DNA of 64,000 nucleotides, taken from contig JAJKFL010000005.1 in assembly GCA_021186555.1 (NCBI GenBank), positions 26,104,635 through 26,168,634 on the forward strand, written 5' to 3'. The stretch is from Reticulitermes speratus (Eukaryota > Arthropoda > Insecta > Blattodea > Rhinotermitidae). Both the position numbers and the translations under genes were made by a program. Position 1 is the stretch's first letter. Every line of letters starts with the position of its first letter. The notes below the pieces were generated by a model. That model did not search any database and had not been told where the DNA came from. It saw nothing but the letters and a program-made list of their open reading frames with translations. This document shows positions 49,339 through 61,025 of this stretch, in pieces.

Positions 49339-49707
49339 CTAAAGTGTCAAGAAGTAAACCGTCAATCACAACAAACTTTTTATTTGTTCATAGATTTTAC
49401 TGTATTTTACAACATGTTTCGGCCAATTTGGCCATCTTCAGGTAATACAACTGTGTACGAAGTAGATGGGAGGAAATTATCAACATAAATTAGTATATAA
49501 AGGAATGAGATCTCATTTTTTGCATAACCATACTCATTACTACTATTTTATGTAGAAAATGAGTTCTTATTCTTTTATAATACCTTATTTTGATTATTTT
49601 CCTCCCACGTAATTCGTACACATTTGTATTACCTGAAGATGGTCAAATTGGACGAAACATGTTGTAAAATACAGAAAATGACGCTTTACTCCTTGACACT
49701 TTACGTA
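49339..49707. repeat. long inverted repeat with hammerhead-like arms
   Basis: The outer ends TAAAGTGTCAAG (49340) and CTTGACACTTTA (ending 49704) are inverted copies. Homology continues inward for about 150 bp to an AT-rich centre near 49530, with a roughly 35-bp insertion in the left arm. The left arm (minus) reads GTATTAC, CTGAAGA, T, GGCC-AAATT-GGCC, GAAAC, ATGTT, GTAAAATAC. The first and last blocks pair as stem I and GGCC/GGCC as stem II. The right arm (49626-49671, plus) keeps stem I but has weaker stem II (GTC/GAC). Confidence 0.75.
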
Positions 49708-49951
49708 TTATCACAACGGGGTATGTAGAATAAAGGTTACTAAAATTCTGTTTTATTGATATGCCTTGATCATAAACAAATTACCTTATAGATTCCACTA
49801 CCGTGCAACCTCTATATATCATGTGATATTTAGATATACGTAGTATATCTAAAATGCTTGTCCGCAAACAGTTTTCGAGGAACAACAGCCACTTTCGCCT
49901 ACCGTGGACCCTTAAACCCCTTGTTTAATTAAAAGCGAAAAGACACTTCAC

Positions 49952-50083
49952 CAACGCATTTTTTATGCCTGTCGGATCATTCGCAGCTGGTCTGGGACCT
50001 TTGAAAGAGTGCGACAATCCATGATGAGATGTGTTCAAGAGTGCGTTGATTCAAGCGGAGGACATGTTGAGCATTTGTTGTAA
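49952..50083 (+). pseudogene. DDE transposase C-terminus (Tc1/mariner-like superfamily)
   Basis: Forty-three codons end at TAA 50081-50083. They read as the C-terminal tail common to IS630/Tc1/mariner-related transposases: an Arg/Cys-rich start (YACRIIRSW), FERVRQSMMRCVQ, then CVDSSGGHVEHLL and stop. The 'GGH-x-EHLL stop' ending is the clearest marker. The catalytic residues would lie upstream but are not present, because the stretch before 49950 is not readable as transposase. About 220 bp downstream, 50289-50306 (CTCTTTAGACACACCCTG) looks like a terminal inverted repeat, so the remnant probably runs to about 50306. It lies just right of the hammerhead-bearing palindrome at 49339-49707. Confidence 0.6.
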
Positions 50084-50306
50084 GCTGTGACTTGATAAAC
50101 AACAAGACCCCGACAGTTATTAAATTGGGATGGTGTACTGTGAATTTATTATGTGAGTTGGAAGTAAAATATTACGGATTTAAGGTACTTATTGCTTTGA
50201 ATTAAAAACACTTTTTTGCTGGAAATATGTTTATATTAACATTTTCTTTGTTTTGATTTGAAGAACTCACGTTTGAAGTTTGTTCAAGCTCTTTAGACAC
50301 ACCCTG
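50084..50306 (+). mobile_element. 3' non-coding end and putative terminal repeat of the DDE transposon
   Basis: This AT-rich 3' tail follows the transposase stop and ends in ACACACCCTG, a plausible TIR (read from the right as CAGGGTGTGT). The partner TIR is not visible to the left, consistent with a 5'-deleted copy. Confidence 0.35.
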
Positions 50307-50470
50307 GATAAAGTTTAATCTCTTAAATAGAACCCTTCGACTTTCTTTCGTACATATCGCGTATGTTTTTGCACCCAGACCTCTTCTGCCTTATTCGAGC
50401 CCGTCGTGTGACGGCCACCGGAAGCTATTTCTCAGATGGGAAGGTGACCGTAAAGTACATTTTCACTTAC

Positions 50471-50609
50471 CTTCAACTTCACATTTCTTCTCAAACAAGT
50501 GTAATTCATGTGAGATGTGATCTTCTGACGAAGGTGACTATGCAGATTACGCCATGTTTTCTTAGATCTGTCTCTAACCACAAGATGGCAAATTCCAGAA
50601 AAGATTAAT
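50471..50609 (-). CDS. candidate internal exon, 139 nt
   Basis: On the minus strand a moderate acceptor (ACAACCTCAG) ends at 50610. One frame (offset 1) then stays open for 46 codons until a strong donor (TTGAAG followed by GTAAGTG) at 50470. The encoded peptide is basic, with Arg/Lys-rich stretches (RDRSKKTWRNLHSH and CLRRNVKLK), and is not recognised. The exon would enter with 1 nt of a split codon and leave in phase 0. A second frame is also open for much of the stretch, which weakens the case. It lies 165 bp downstream of the end of a transposase-derived element (about 50306), so an unrecognised repeat is a real alternative. Confidence 0.2.
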
Positions 50610-51117
50610 CTGAGGTTGTAATTTATTTTTCCCTCAAAGTAAAAGACTGAGTAGTTTGGTGCAGCGATAACATTTTAAACATATTCGGGAGATGCACCAT
50701 TCCAGCTCACGCGTTAAGTTTCCGAATCAGTCCTTACTAACCCTGTGACTTGACTTGAAGGTATGCAAGTAATATAAACCATGCGGTGAGTTCGTTTTAA
50801 ATCTAACTATATTATATTATAAATAACTGCACGGAGCAGTTGTAAAGAAATTGACCACATTTTATGGGACTCAGAAGTTTATTACCCTGTCCACAAGAGT
50901 CCGTCACTTTTTCCTGTCCTGAACCAGACAAATCCAATCCAATCCTCACCTTCACAGTCTCTTTCTTTAATATGCATTTTAATATAATTGTCCCACTTAA
51001 TACTGTGTCTTCCAAGTGATCACTATGATGTAATTATGTGTAATAGAGCGCCTTTGTGTTTAATATCCACACCCCTTATTTTGATCTGCCTGTAATCTTA
51101 TGAGAATAGCTCTTCAT

Positions 51118-51525
51118 TCATTCTGTAGTCTGTCTTACGACTGGTCCGTAGCCTCTTCCAAAGCGAGTTCTCCATAGGGTGTGATCTAGCCCTTCCTCTT
51201 TCAATTACCAGTATCTTCTCTTTTCCTTAAGGCCATCCAGTAGCTGCTTACGCCTTCTTCCTCGTCTTCCCGTCATTTCTATCCTTCCTTCTAACTTTCC
51301 TTCAATAACGTGCTTTAGAAGGCTGTTTCTACGCAAGATGCGACCAATCCAGTTAGCCTTTTTTCTTTTTATTGTATGTAGGGTATTCTTCTCCTCCTGG
51401 ACTCTGAGTAGTACTTCATTTCTCACACGATCGGTCCAACTGATCTTCTCCATTCTTCTCCAACACCACATTTCAAAACTTTCCAGGTATTTCTGGTCTA
51501 CTTTCCGAAGCTCTATCTGTAAAAA
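51118..51525 (-). pseudogene. 5'-truncated non-LTR retrotransposon (LINE) ORF2 C-terminus
   Basis: The minus-strand frame gives the well-known C-terminal segment of insect endonuclease/reverse-transcriptase LINE proteins: RKVDQKYLESFEMWCWRRME, KISWTDRVRNEVLLRV, KANWIGRILRRN, then LDGLKEKRRYW. After one in-frame TAA at 51205-51207 the same frame continues and ends RTRFGRGYGPVVRQTTE plus stop at 51118-51120. The copy is therefore broken by at least one nonsense change. Homology begins abruptly near 51525, a typical 5' truncation, and the sequence further right belongs to an older tandem repeat array. The family recalls RTE-type or related LINEs; I cannot name the clade securely. Confidence 0.75.
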
Positions 51526-51649
51526 AAACAGTAGTGTAACAAGATTGCAAATGGCCTTCTCCCTGAAGCAGGCGTAGAAACACACTTTACTGTGCGTTCT
51601 TTTCTTTGTAAATATCATGCGGTTTAACGAAACACGCGTAAAAGTAATT

Positions 51650-52345
51650 TTGTTTACGCCTGTTGTGAAAAGTAGGGCCTTGTGTAAGCCGCTTTCCACG
51701 GAGTTTACAATCAACAGAGTTATGTTCCGATTTCGTATAACAACTTTCGCCCAAATCGAAAGATAAATGTGGGAAGTGCTGGTAGAAATCCATTTACGCC
51801 CTTCACTAAACTAACGCTTTCATTACGCTGATTTTCGCAGAAATCACAACTTAGTAATCTTTTGAGGACATTGTCTTACTGAATTTTGTCCAAATCGGAT
51901 GAAATATGTAGAGAATGCGGACATTTTATTTATGCCTTTAGGCATAGCATGGCTTTCACTTCGCCGATTTAACAAAACTTATAATTAAGCAATTGCATTA
52001 TACAAAAATTTTCTATACCGAATTTTATCTAAATGGGACAAAAAATTTGGAAAGTAGAATACAGTTTCCTTCACTACCTTTTAAGTAAAGTACTGCTTAC
52101 ATTACGTAGAACTTCATGAAGCATATGATTGAACAACAGCATCAGTTACATATTCTGTATCGAATTTCACCCACATAGTTCAAGAAATTTGAAAATTACG
52201 GTTATAAATTTGTTAACGCCCTTAGTAAAATATGACAGGCACTGCATAGATAGATATTCACGAAACTCATGCTTGCTCGACAACTTAATGTAAAGAAATC
52301 ATGCACCAAATAGCATGAAAATTCGGCAAACAGCATTCGCTGATA
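51650..52345. repeat. ancient tandem array, about 140-bp units
   Basis: Five diverged units of 135-143 bp begin near 51650, 51793, 51928, 52069 and 52208. Shared blocks include TTTACGCC(C)TT, AATTTTATC(C/T)AAAT(C/G)GGA and AAATTT(G)GAAA. It ends near a CCACACGGAGGGAGGTACGT tract. The left part is interrupted or flanked by the LINE at 51118-51525. Confidence 0.6.
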
Positions 52346-52349
52346 CTAG

Positions 52350-54590
52350 GTCACAGACATGGCCACACGGAGGGAGGTACGTGCGTACGGACGTAGTCTT
52401 CGCATAAGGATTATTTCTTCGTAAAAGACGCTTACTCTTGTTATTCAGCAAACCTTTACAGTCTGATGTCAAGCTGAATTATATTTAAACATTAAGCTCG
52501 CACCGCGCACAGAAAACATTGTCCTTTTCGATTATAACAACCAATCAGTTGATGCTGCGTAGAAAAATAATTTCTGATTGTTCTGAGATCCACAAAGAAA
52601 CTCAGAAATTCATTCTGTGGGCTAAACCTAGATTTTTTAATGCTAAACCTGGTGGTATATAAAGTAACCACTAGGCATTAAAGATTAATACTATAGGAGC
52701 AACTGAAGTAGCACAATAAAAAAACACTTAAGTAATCGGCGTTCGTAATTTTCACCGAATATTTCTATCATGGAAACGTACCTACCCAATTTCTGATGCT
52801 GTGTGTGTACGGTGCCGTATTTAGCGATATAATTTCACTGTTTTCCAGCTGCACTCCCGCATCCGACCGAATAACCAACTCAATTATTATATTTGTTATT
52901 CTGATGACGCAGTTGTGCAGTTCACGTTGTGTTTTATAATTGTTACTGCTGTTCAAACATCAGTTCCATTCCACGTCAATTGAAGAGTTTTATATGTAGC
53001 TCTAGATTTGTATACTCGAGAAATATCGAAAATGAAACTGAATTTATGAATGTTATGGATAATTAAATTTTTATTAATTTTCTATTAAATAATCAGGAGA
53101 TTGAAAAATGAAATAACAAAATAATTACTAATTGGTGTACTTCAGCCTGGAACGTTTTTACGCATTTAACGGATGCATCCTCAGAGAATTTTACAAGGTT
53201 AAGTACCTCTGTTCTGATATTAATTTATTCGAGACACAAATATATTTGTGCAATAAATACCTGTTTTATTGCCTTTGCATTTACGCTACAAGCGGGAATG
53301 TACACTTTTCTCGCAGGATATGGCTGCTTTACTTGTAAATATCAAAATATAGATCCATATAGTGAATAATATTGTAGAGATAATTGACTATTAAATTATG
53401 AAATTACGTTTTACTGCCACGAGTGAAGGAATTAGGAGTGAGTATTCTAATTACACCCAAAACTCTCCCATAGTACACGTATATAGCTTTGACAATCATG
53501 GCTACTCTGCATGTTGGTAAGAGTACAGAAATTTGCCAAATATGTTTGATTCTTCTTGTTCGTTACACCGTGGGATACATGAAACATAAAAGTATATTTT
53601 CTTAAAACATTGAACATTATAGGTATTTTCTCTGAACACTCAGGCTTTTAGGCATTACTCAGACCCTGAATAACTTCCGTACACGAACCTGACGGAGCCG
53701 TCGCTGTGGTATATCCCTACAGATTCTGCCACTTTTACGTACATTTGTAGACCAATTAAAATATTTCACATGAAAGTTCTAATTTCCAACATGATCAGTA
53801 TTTTTAATTACGTGTGTACATTATTTTTACAAGTTTTTTTCGAAAGATAAGTCCGCAAATTTGATTAGAATTGCATGTAAATTGTGGGTTATATTGGGTC
53901 GAGACATTGCAAAATTAAATTCGCCCCACAAAATCACGTTTAGACCTCCAAAACAAAACAATTTAAATACTTCAGTAAATCCTGGGTCACTGGAAAATGA
54001 AGTATTTAAGGACGAGCACAACAGTAATTTTTAATTTGATTCACTTTTGCAAAGTGTACACTTCTGCTATAATTTGTTTGCCTGTTTAATTAAATATTTT
54101 AATTTGCTTGCTCCCAGACATTGTTTGAATTCGTTAAATTTAAATTTGATAATTCTCCTTAACAATTTGACTGAGATCTCTGTGTGTTTGCAGTTTAATC
54201 TGATGTTAAATGGATCACGCAATCTTGTGCTTGGGACTCAGGTCACGTGAAGTCTGGTTTGGAAGCAGAATGTCAACATTTTTACCAGCGTAGCGGGACG
54301 TAATACTCTTGGAATATGTTAGTTTTTGTGTTACTGGAAACCAATAAATTCAGTAATAGCATATGACACAGGCATACGCAGACAAAGCATACCAAAATAA
54401 TTGTCTGCTGGTCATTTAAAATTTACATACGTTTCGATTTATTGGGTTTTTGTGGACAATATTTCAAGTGTATTGGTTATATAGCGTCGAATTTTAGGGT
54501 GACTGTGGATGTACGAATTTGGGAATTTATAATAATAATAATAATAATATATAATTTAATTTGGCACCACAATATCAAGACTTACACGGC
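52350..54590. other. no gene seen; weak repeat pair
   Basis: 52560-52625 (AATAATTTCTGATTGTTCTG, GAGATCCACAAAGAAA) resembles 57793-57830 (AATAATCGCTGATCATTCTG, GAGAACCATAAGAAAT). An acceptor-like tract at 54192 precedes 19 open codons and a stop; it was judged too weak for a call. Confidence 0.35.
53150..53185 (-). ncRNA. very degenerate hammerhead-like motif
   Basis: On the minus strand CTCTGAGGATGCATCC is followed by ATGCGTAAAAACG. GCAT/ATGC could be stem II and GTAAAAACG a decayed GAAAC region. It is listed only for completeness of the family. Confidence 0.2.
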
Positions 54591-54594
54591 AATT

Positions 54595-54835
54595 GAAGTT
54601 GGAGCTCCACGCATTCTTTATCTCGACACTAGATGGTGGTGGGTGTTCACCTTCTTTCTTCGGCTGCTTAGACCTCGGAAAAGGCCCCAGTAACCATTCG
54701 ATTTGTGGCTGGATGGGACTGACAACCAACCTGGATGTTGTGGAAAAGAGAAAAATCTCTGCTTTCTCTGAGAATCGAAATCCTATTCTCCAGTTCCTTA
54801 CACCTTTCCGTTGGAACAGTACTCCTGAGTAATGC
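54595..54835 (-). mobile_element. SINE delta, minus-strand copy
   Basis: From the minus side, GGATTTCGATTCTCAGAG (B box) leads to a body with CCATCTAGTGTCGAG at its left end. This is the delta order in reverse. Confidence 0.62.
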
Positions 54836-54839
54836 AAGA

Positions 54840-56737
54840 AACAATCAGTAAATAATTAATCCACAATTCACTTTACAGGCCTCGAAACAAGTAATTAATG
54901 CGTAAAATAATAAGACCTTAAAGTATCATGTATGTAAATGCATTTTTATATATTATGTCTATTTGTGTGAGCCGTATTAACCCTTTAAAGCAAACTGGTA
55001 ACTATATACCACAAGATTTAAGTGATGTGTTTATTCTGTAAAGATTGAAATAGTGATTATGTATACGCACAATGGGGTGATGATTCCAAAATTTGATTAC
55101 AAAATTGGATTTAACATTAACGATCTCTCAGTTTTGCCCAGACAATATATTTACATTTCGTCCATGGTCCTCAGAGCAACAGCCATTATTTCTCTTTAAT
55201 AACATTAAACAGGCTATGTACGGAGTCACTGCCTTTTCTGTGATATACAAACCGAATTGATAAAAACCATTTACAGTAACTTCATACTGTGTAGGATTTA
55301 TTTATTTGGCAACGCACATGTTTGTTGAGGCTATATAGAAAGAAAGATATATGATGATTAATAAAAGTAAATTTGAAAGAATATGAAAGGAAATGGTCGT
55401 GGCCTAATTTGAGGTACTCTCCTATATGGATATTTGACTCTGGTACGTCGAACCGTGAGCACTACCGACCCGACGCAGCGTTCAGTTTATGAACTTCACA
55501 TGTCAGAGTGTTTAGAGTGCATGGCCAAATAAAATAATATAGGATAAAACAGAGTAAAATGAGGATTGTGTTAATTAAGACAAGTTGAAGTGCTGAAACT
55601 CTGACGAAATTAGAATCGATGCGACGTCACTTTTCTGGTTTCATTTTTTGAATTTTATGACTATAAACGTGGTTACGTACTTGTGGGAGGAGGATGCGTT
55701 CTCAGCTTGTACTTACCTTGTCAGTGTTTATTACCTCCTGTCAAACACTGCTAACCACTATCAGACGGGAGTCGTAAAGGTTCAACAAACCCGCATGGAT
55801 GTGTGCGGGCGAACCACAAAATTTAATGATCTCAATGTTACGTCTATTACAAACGTTGTAATTTTCGGGGGATAACTAGAACTTCTGTGACAAATAGAAC
55901 GAGGGACAAAATCCACACATTCGTTAACGCACAGGTTCGGTTACATTTGTGACATGCTTTCCAGCATATGTGAGACTATTTTTATAAATTCTGCTTCTAG
56001 TAAATTAGATATGGACTTCATATGTATTCTACGTACTGGAAGACTTCTAGAAATTCAGTAACGAAGCAGTGTACTGTATAAATATGCGGCAAAACAAGAA
56101 AATAACTAAAGAGAAGGCAATAAAAAGTAAAAGAATGAAATGAAAAAGAAAATAAATAGGATTGGTTAAATAAGTGAATCAATGAGAAACGAAATTATAA
56201 ACGAAATAACTGAAGAAAGAAAATGATTGATGGGAATCTAACTAAAGCAAAGAAAGCAACATGAAAGAAAAGGAAAATGAAACAAACACAAGGATAACAA
56301 ATAAATGAGAGAAATATGTAGAACTATAACGTAAAAGAATTAGGAAAGAATACGGAGTGCAGATCCTTAAGAAGAAAATAGAAGCGCAAGGGAAGGAATG
56401 AAATAAAATAAGTACAATAATAGTCGTAAATACAAGGGAAACAATTAGAATTACAATGTAATGGAATTAAATGTAAAATTAGGGTGGATGTGCAAATCGA
56501 AAGACAAAGGTAAGGCAGGAAGTAAACAGTAAAAAAGATCGTCGTTATGAACAGCTGTAATCCAATTCCCAGGCAACCCCTGCATCCCTGTTGTCGATAA
56601 CGGCATACTAGACCGTAACGTTTGTCTTTGAATGCTACACTTCACCGGAAGACAGTCTCTCCTGTATCTGAAAGCAATTTAAGCAACATTCCAAGTCTGC
56701 CGCAAACCACGCGTCTAATTCTCTTTCTCTCCTGTAG
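54840..56737. other. no gene seen; purine-rich tract
   Basis: 56090-56440 is strikingly A/G-rich (AAAGAAAA/GAAA words) over about 350 bp. Nothing coding is supported. Confidence 0.45.
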
Positions 56738-56813
56738 TTGGAAGGTCTTGCTGTTTAACGGTTTTGTGGACGAACTGCCTCGCAATTCCCTGCGCTACGC
56801 ATGTTAACAAGAT
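56738..56813 (+). CDS. candidate internal exon, 76 nt
   Basis: A very strong polypyrimidine tract and acceptor (CTCTTTCTCTCCTGTAG) end at 56737. A GTGAGT donor begins at 56814. With a 2-nt split codon at the start, the 76-nt stretch is fully open (24 codons and 2 nt), Cys-rich, and phase-compatible with the candidate first exon ending at 9677, although that would need a 47-kb intron. The other two frames contain stops. The peptide is unknown. Splice-site quality is the only real evidence, so this could be a cryptic exon. Confidence 0.15.
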
Positions 56814-57169
56814 GTGAGTTAGGGTGATTTATTAATCCAGTTTGTAAGCTAATTGAATTAGTTCGAGGCTGTGCAACGATCTTCATTTGTTAACCATTGG
56901 CCTCCACTTCTCTCGCCCTCTTTTAGTCTGATATTGCTTTTTAGTCCCTACAAACGTTTTATTTACCACGGTCGGTAGGACCTGACCATGGGTTCAGAAT
57001 TGGAGATTTCTGTTCCAGTAGAAGATCATAAAGATAAATGTGAACAATTCGGTACACAAGTTTCGAAAACATTTATTTTATCATTCATCATCTGTTGTTT
57101 CAGTTAAAAATGTAAAACACAGCAGTTTAGTGCAGAGGTCACGTTGTGTTTACAAATCTGATCTACAAA

Positions 57170-57255
57170 AAAAAGGAAGGTAAAAGAACAAGTGCGAGGC
57201 ACAAAAATCGAACCATCTGGGATGCTAAACCGCATCGACTGGAAAATGTTTACCG
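57170..57255 (-). mobile_element. tRNA-like SINE head, minus strand
   Basis: The minus strand has GATGCGGTTTAGCATCCCAG, then GATGGTTCGATTTTTGTGCC (B box). Confidence 0.35.
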
Positions 57256-58561
57256 AAGTTACGACGGATCGCAGCGCCTTATTCATCAGGGTAAATCCTT
57301 GCAAGTAAGCGACACTTTATTTGGGGGAAGAAGATGTATCACTTTTTAGAATGGTCTCTAGATTTTGACAGCTCGTCCTTCTGATAAGAGTTCTGAGAAG
57401 CAGTGACTTGAATCAAAGGGCCCGGAATTTTTGTTTTCCCGTAAGTGATAAATTTCGTAATTTGGAAAGAATGTTAGACGGCCTCCACAGCCCTGGGCTT
57501 AATTTTCAAAAATTTAAATCTGGAGGCTTACATGAAAAGCATGCATTAGCAACTTGGGATTCGGGACATGACAAAGAAAAACCAAGAAATCCTGTGTTTA
57601 GATGGTCGTAAGACGTTCCGTAAGATACCGATTTATATCCAACACTTAGGCAAACAAAAGCTAATATAAAAGTCTACAAGAGTTAAAGGGATGAAGTTTA
57701 TTGTTTATCTAAATAATGCTTAAAACTGCGGTTTCTCTCATGACTCACAACTCCTTTCTACAAAGACCAAACGATTAATAGTCTTTAGGTAAATAATCGC
57801 TGATCATTCTGAGAACCATAAGAAATCTATAACTGCATTTGGTGGGATAAATGCACAGGTTTTAAGTGTTATATCAGTGCTCCATGTAGGCTAGTTACTA
57901 CGGTGCTTGCAAGGGTTAACGGTGTCAACACTATCCCTGTAACTCCTTTGATACGAATCAGTAAAACGTTTTTTTACTAAACAGAATAAGACCACGGTCT
58001 AGATTTAGGCACCCTTGTTTCTTATTAGACACGTGACGGTTTCTAAGCATGGACCGGAGTTTAGCTTTCTGAGTTTTCAGCTGTTCCAAGCACTCCCTTC
58101 ACGAAAATTGCTTATCAGGCCCAAATTAATTTCGGATGTGACAACGTCTTGTTTAATTTACGTCGTACAGGGCGAGTGATAAGATTCAAAAGGAAGCAGT
58201 CGTAGCCGAATTTAATTAATTCTACTACTTTGGGATTTTCCTAAAGGATGTTCTTAAACCGACGAAAAAAGAACTCAGAGCAGCTTGTCTCTGGTCCAAG
58301 ATTAGAAACTAATGTCGATAATGCAACAGGAATTCTAAAATCTTGACTGCATAATAAGAAGATAACAAAGTTTGATCCTGTGCTCACATTAATTCAGCAA
58401 GTGAAAACAATATGCTGTTTATGTTCGGCGTTTTTATGCTTTGAAGATTTCTTTCTTTCTCTTCAGTTATTGCGGACTGCGTTAAATTAACTCGCATTGC
58501 TAACTTAACAGAGATGACGGGGATATCTGAATATAAGACTTTTATGTATTATGACTGAAAA

Positions 58562-58665
58562 GAGTGGCGTAGGGGGTAAGGCTTCTGATTTGTATTCAAT
58601 AAATTCTTGGTTGGAACCTATACCGATACACCTACAATCCTGACAATCAATAATTTCTTGGTTCA
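58562..58665 (+). mobile_element. tRNA-like SINE head, plus strand
   Basis: AGTGGCGTAGGGGGTAAGGC (A-box-like) is followed by CTTGGTTGGAACCTATACC (decayed B box). Confidence 0.35.
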
Positions 58666-60011
58666 TGTCAGATCTTTCGGGAAACGTCTGAGAATGTACA
58701 CTAAATTAGGTCAGGAGTGCTTCTTTACACATCATTTATATTTTATTAATGTAAAATTATTTGCCTTTAAGCCTATATCCTTAGTTACTAATAGTGTCGT
58801 TAAATAAACTAAAAATGCAGTGTGATTAAGGTTTATGCCCTCTGGAATATTTGAAATGATAATTAAGTTTGAAGATATAAATCCTTTAGATATTTTGTAA
58901 GGTACCTTACGCTGTTGATATGCCCATTGAAAGGTCTATGTAACAGGACACATAAAACGCGAATATGACCGAACTGTCCAAAAATGGAGTGCTTTAGACA
59001 GTCATTGGAACTGCTTTACAGGCACTATATTTATGTTTTTAGTTAATATTGTGATATTGTGGTGTATGACAACGTGCAAATAATCTATGGTCGAAACAGG
59101 ATTTATCCTACCAAGCATAGTGTCTAGCTACAAAGTAAACGTCATCATATACCATAAGAGAGTAATCTTTTGAGCGACCATAACTTTCTCAAGGAGTCTG
59201 CTGCGTGGAGTTAGGACCTCTGGTTAATAGGAAATTGCGTTGAGATCCCACCGGGTTGTGCCCCACCCCTGCTTCCCTGTCCATATGCCTGGTGTGATAT
59301 ACGAGACATTGATCGTTATTGGAATCCTTTCAGTGGAATTTTCTTTCGGTTAGATTATTCGCCTTTTCTTGAATAGACGCAGAGCGCGAAGAGGTGGAAC
59401 CTTATTTCCTAACAGGGGTGGAAATAGATTATGGGCCTATATAATGCTTTTTAAGTTGAGAATACTGAAGTTTAAATTCGTGTATCCTCCTCTTTGTTAT
59501 TCCCTTAGAGTGAGACAGAAACGAGACATTGTGAGTGTTTCTAACAGCATTTTCATGGTAGCATAAAAGGAAGAAAGAGGCATTACAGTGTGAGGCGGAA
59601 TTATTCATTTTGTAATTCCGTAACAGAGAAGCTCGGATTTGTTTCTGATAGAAAGAAACTTCAGACAATACATTGGCAGGGTTGGAAGTGTGAGGAGGAA
59701 AAAAATTGCCATTAAGAAAGTGAACATCTTCCTTCTGTTCCATTTTCAAAATCATATTAAACAGAAAAAAAGACGAATAAAATTGGCTGCGTTGAAAGGC
59801 TACGTTCAGTCTGTTTGTGTTTCATTGAACGGTGAACGGATTTCGTATTTTGGTTACTGAGAGTGTCTTATTATCCGATGTCATGAAATATAATAATTGT
59901 GATAAGTATTTAAATTTCCTTAGCGTAAACTTGCGCAATATCTGAATATTGCAAACATGCACACACTCTGTAGACTTCATATGCAGCAAGATACCTTATT
60001 CAGTCCATCCG

Positions 60012-60742
60012 TTATTCACCCTAGCACTTTAGTGAACACTAACGCTGTCTGTACAAACACACTGTATTATTCTTTTTAGTGTGTACCTAACGCTGTCTCA
60101 ACAAGCATAGTGCCACTTTAGTGAACACTAACGCTGTCTGTACAAACACACTGTATTATTCTTTTTAGTGTGTACCTAACGCTGTCTCAACAAGCATAGT
60201 GCCACTTTAGTGAACACTAACGCTGTCTGTACAAACACACTGTATTATTCTTTTTAGTGTGTACCTAACGCTGTCTCAACAAGCATAGTGCCACTTTAGT
60301 GAACACTAACGCTGTCTGTACAAACACACTGTATTATTCTTTTTAGTGTGTACCTAACGCTGTCTCAACAAGCATAGTGCCACTTTAGTGAACACTAACG
60401 CTGTCTGTACAAACACACTGTATTATTCTTTTTAGTGTGTACCTAACGCTGTCTCAACAAGCATAGTGCCACTTTAGTGAACACTAACGCTGTCTGTACA
60501 AACACACTGTATTATTCTTTTTAGTGTGTACCTAACGCTGTCTCAACAAGCATAGTGCCACTTTAGTGAACACTAACGCTGTCTGTACAAACACACTGTA
60601 TTATTCTTTTTAGTGTGTACCTAACGCTGTCTCAACAAGCATAGTGCCACTTTAGTGAACACTAACGCTGTCTCCAAAAACACAGTATTTTATTTACCCT
60701 AGCACTTTGCTGTGTACCTAACGCTGTCTTTACAAATACAGA
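60012..60742. repeat. 89-bp minisatellite, about eight copies, highly homogeneous
   Basis: Units start at 60026, 60115, 60204, 60293, 60382, 60471, 60560 and 60649. All but the last are identical by eye. Each unit is itself two related halves of about 44-45 bp sharing CTAACGCTGTCT. The edge units are diverged (ACCCTAGCACTTT). Confidence 0.97.
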
Positions 60743-61025
60743 ATGTTTTATCCTTAACCCCTATAACGTAACGACCGAAATTTTCTTTATTTATTTTAAG
60801 TTTCAGTAGAAAAACTTCTTTTATGGCGCTAAAGGCTAGTGTTTCCCAGGTTCTACAAGTTTCGTAGCATATTAATCCTATTTATTGGTATTTGTTAGGA
60901 CGTCTAGGACGGGATATCGGGCCATTACAAGACCTGTACCTCCACAGGACAAATTCAGAAGAAAAGCATATATGCATCCATGTCCAGAGCAAGTTTTTAA
61001 AACACGATCCCACGAGATGGCAAAT

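Noticed and set aside
58467..58556. Strong acceptor (TTTCTCTCTTCAG) followed by about 28 open codons
   Set aside because: Only one frame is open, it is short, there is no poly(A) signal, and the phase does not fit the nearest candidate exon.
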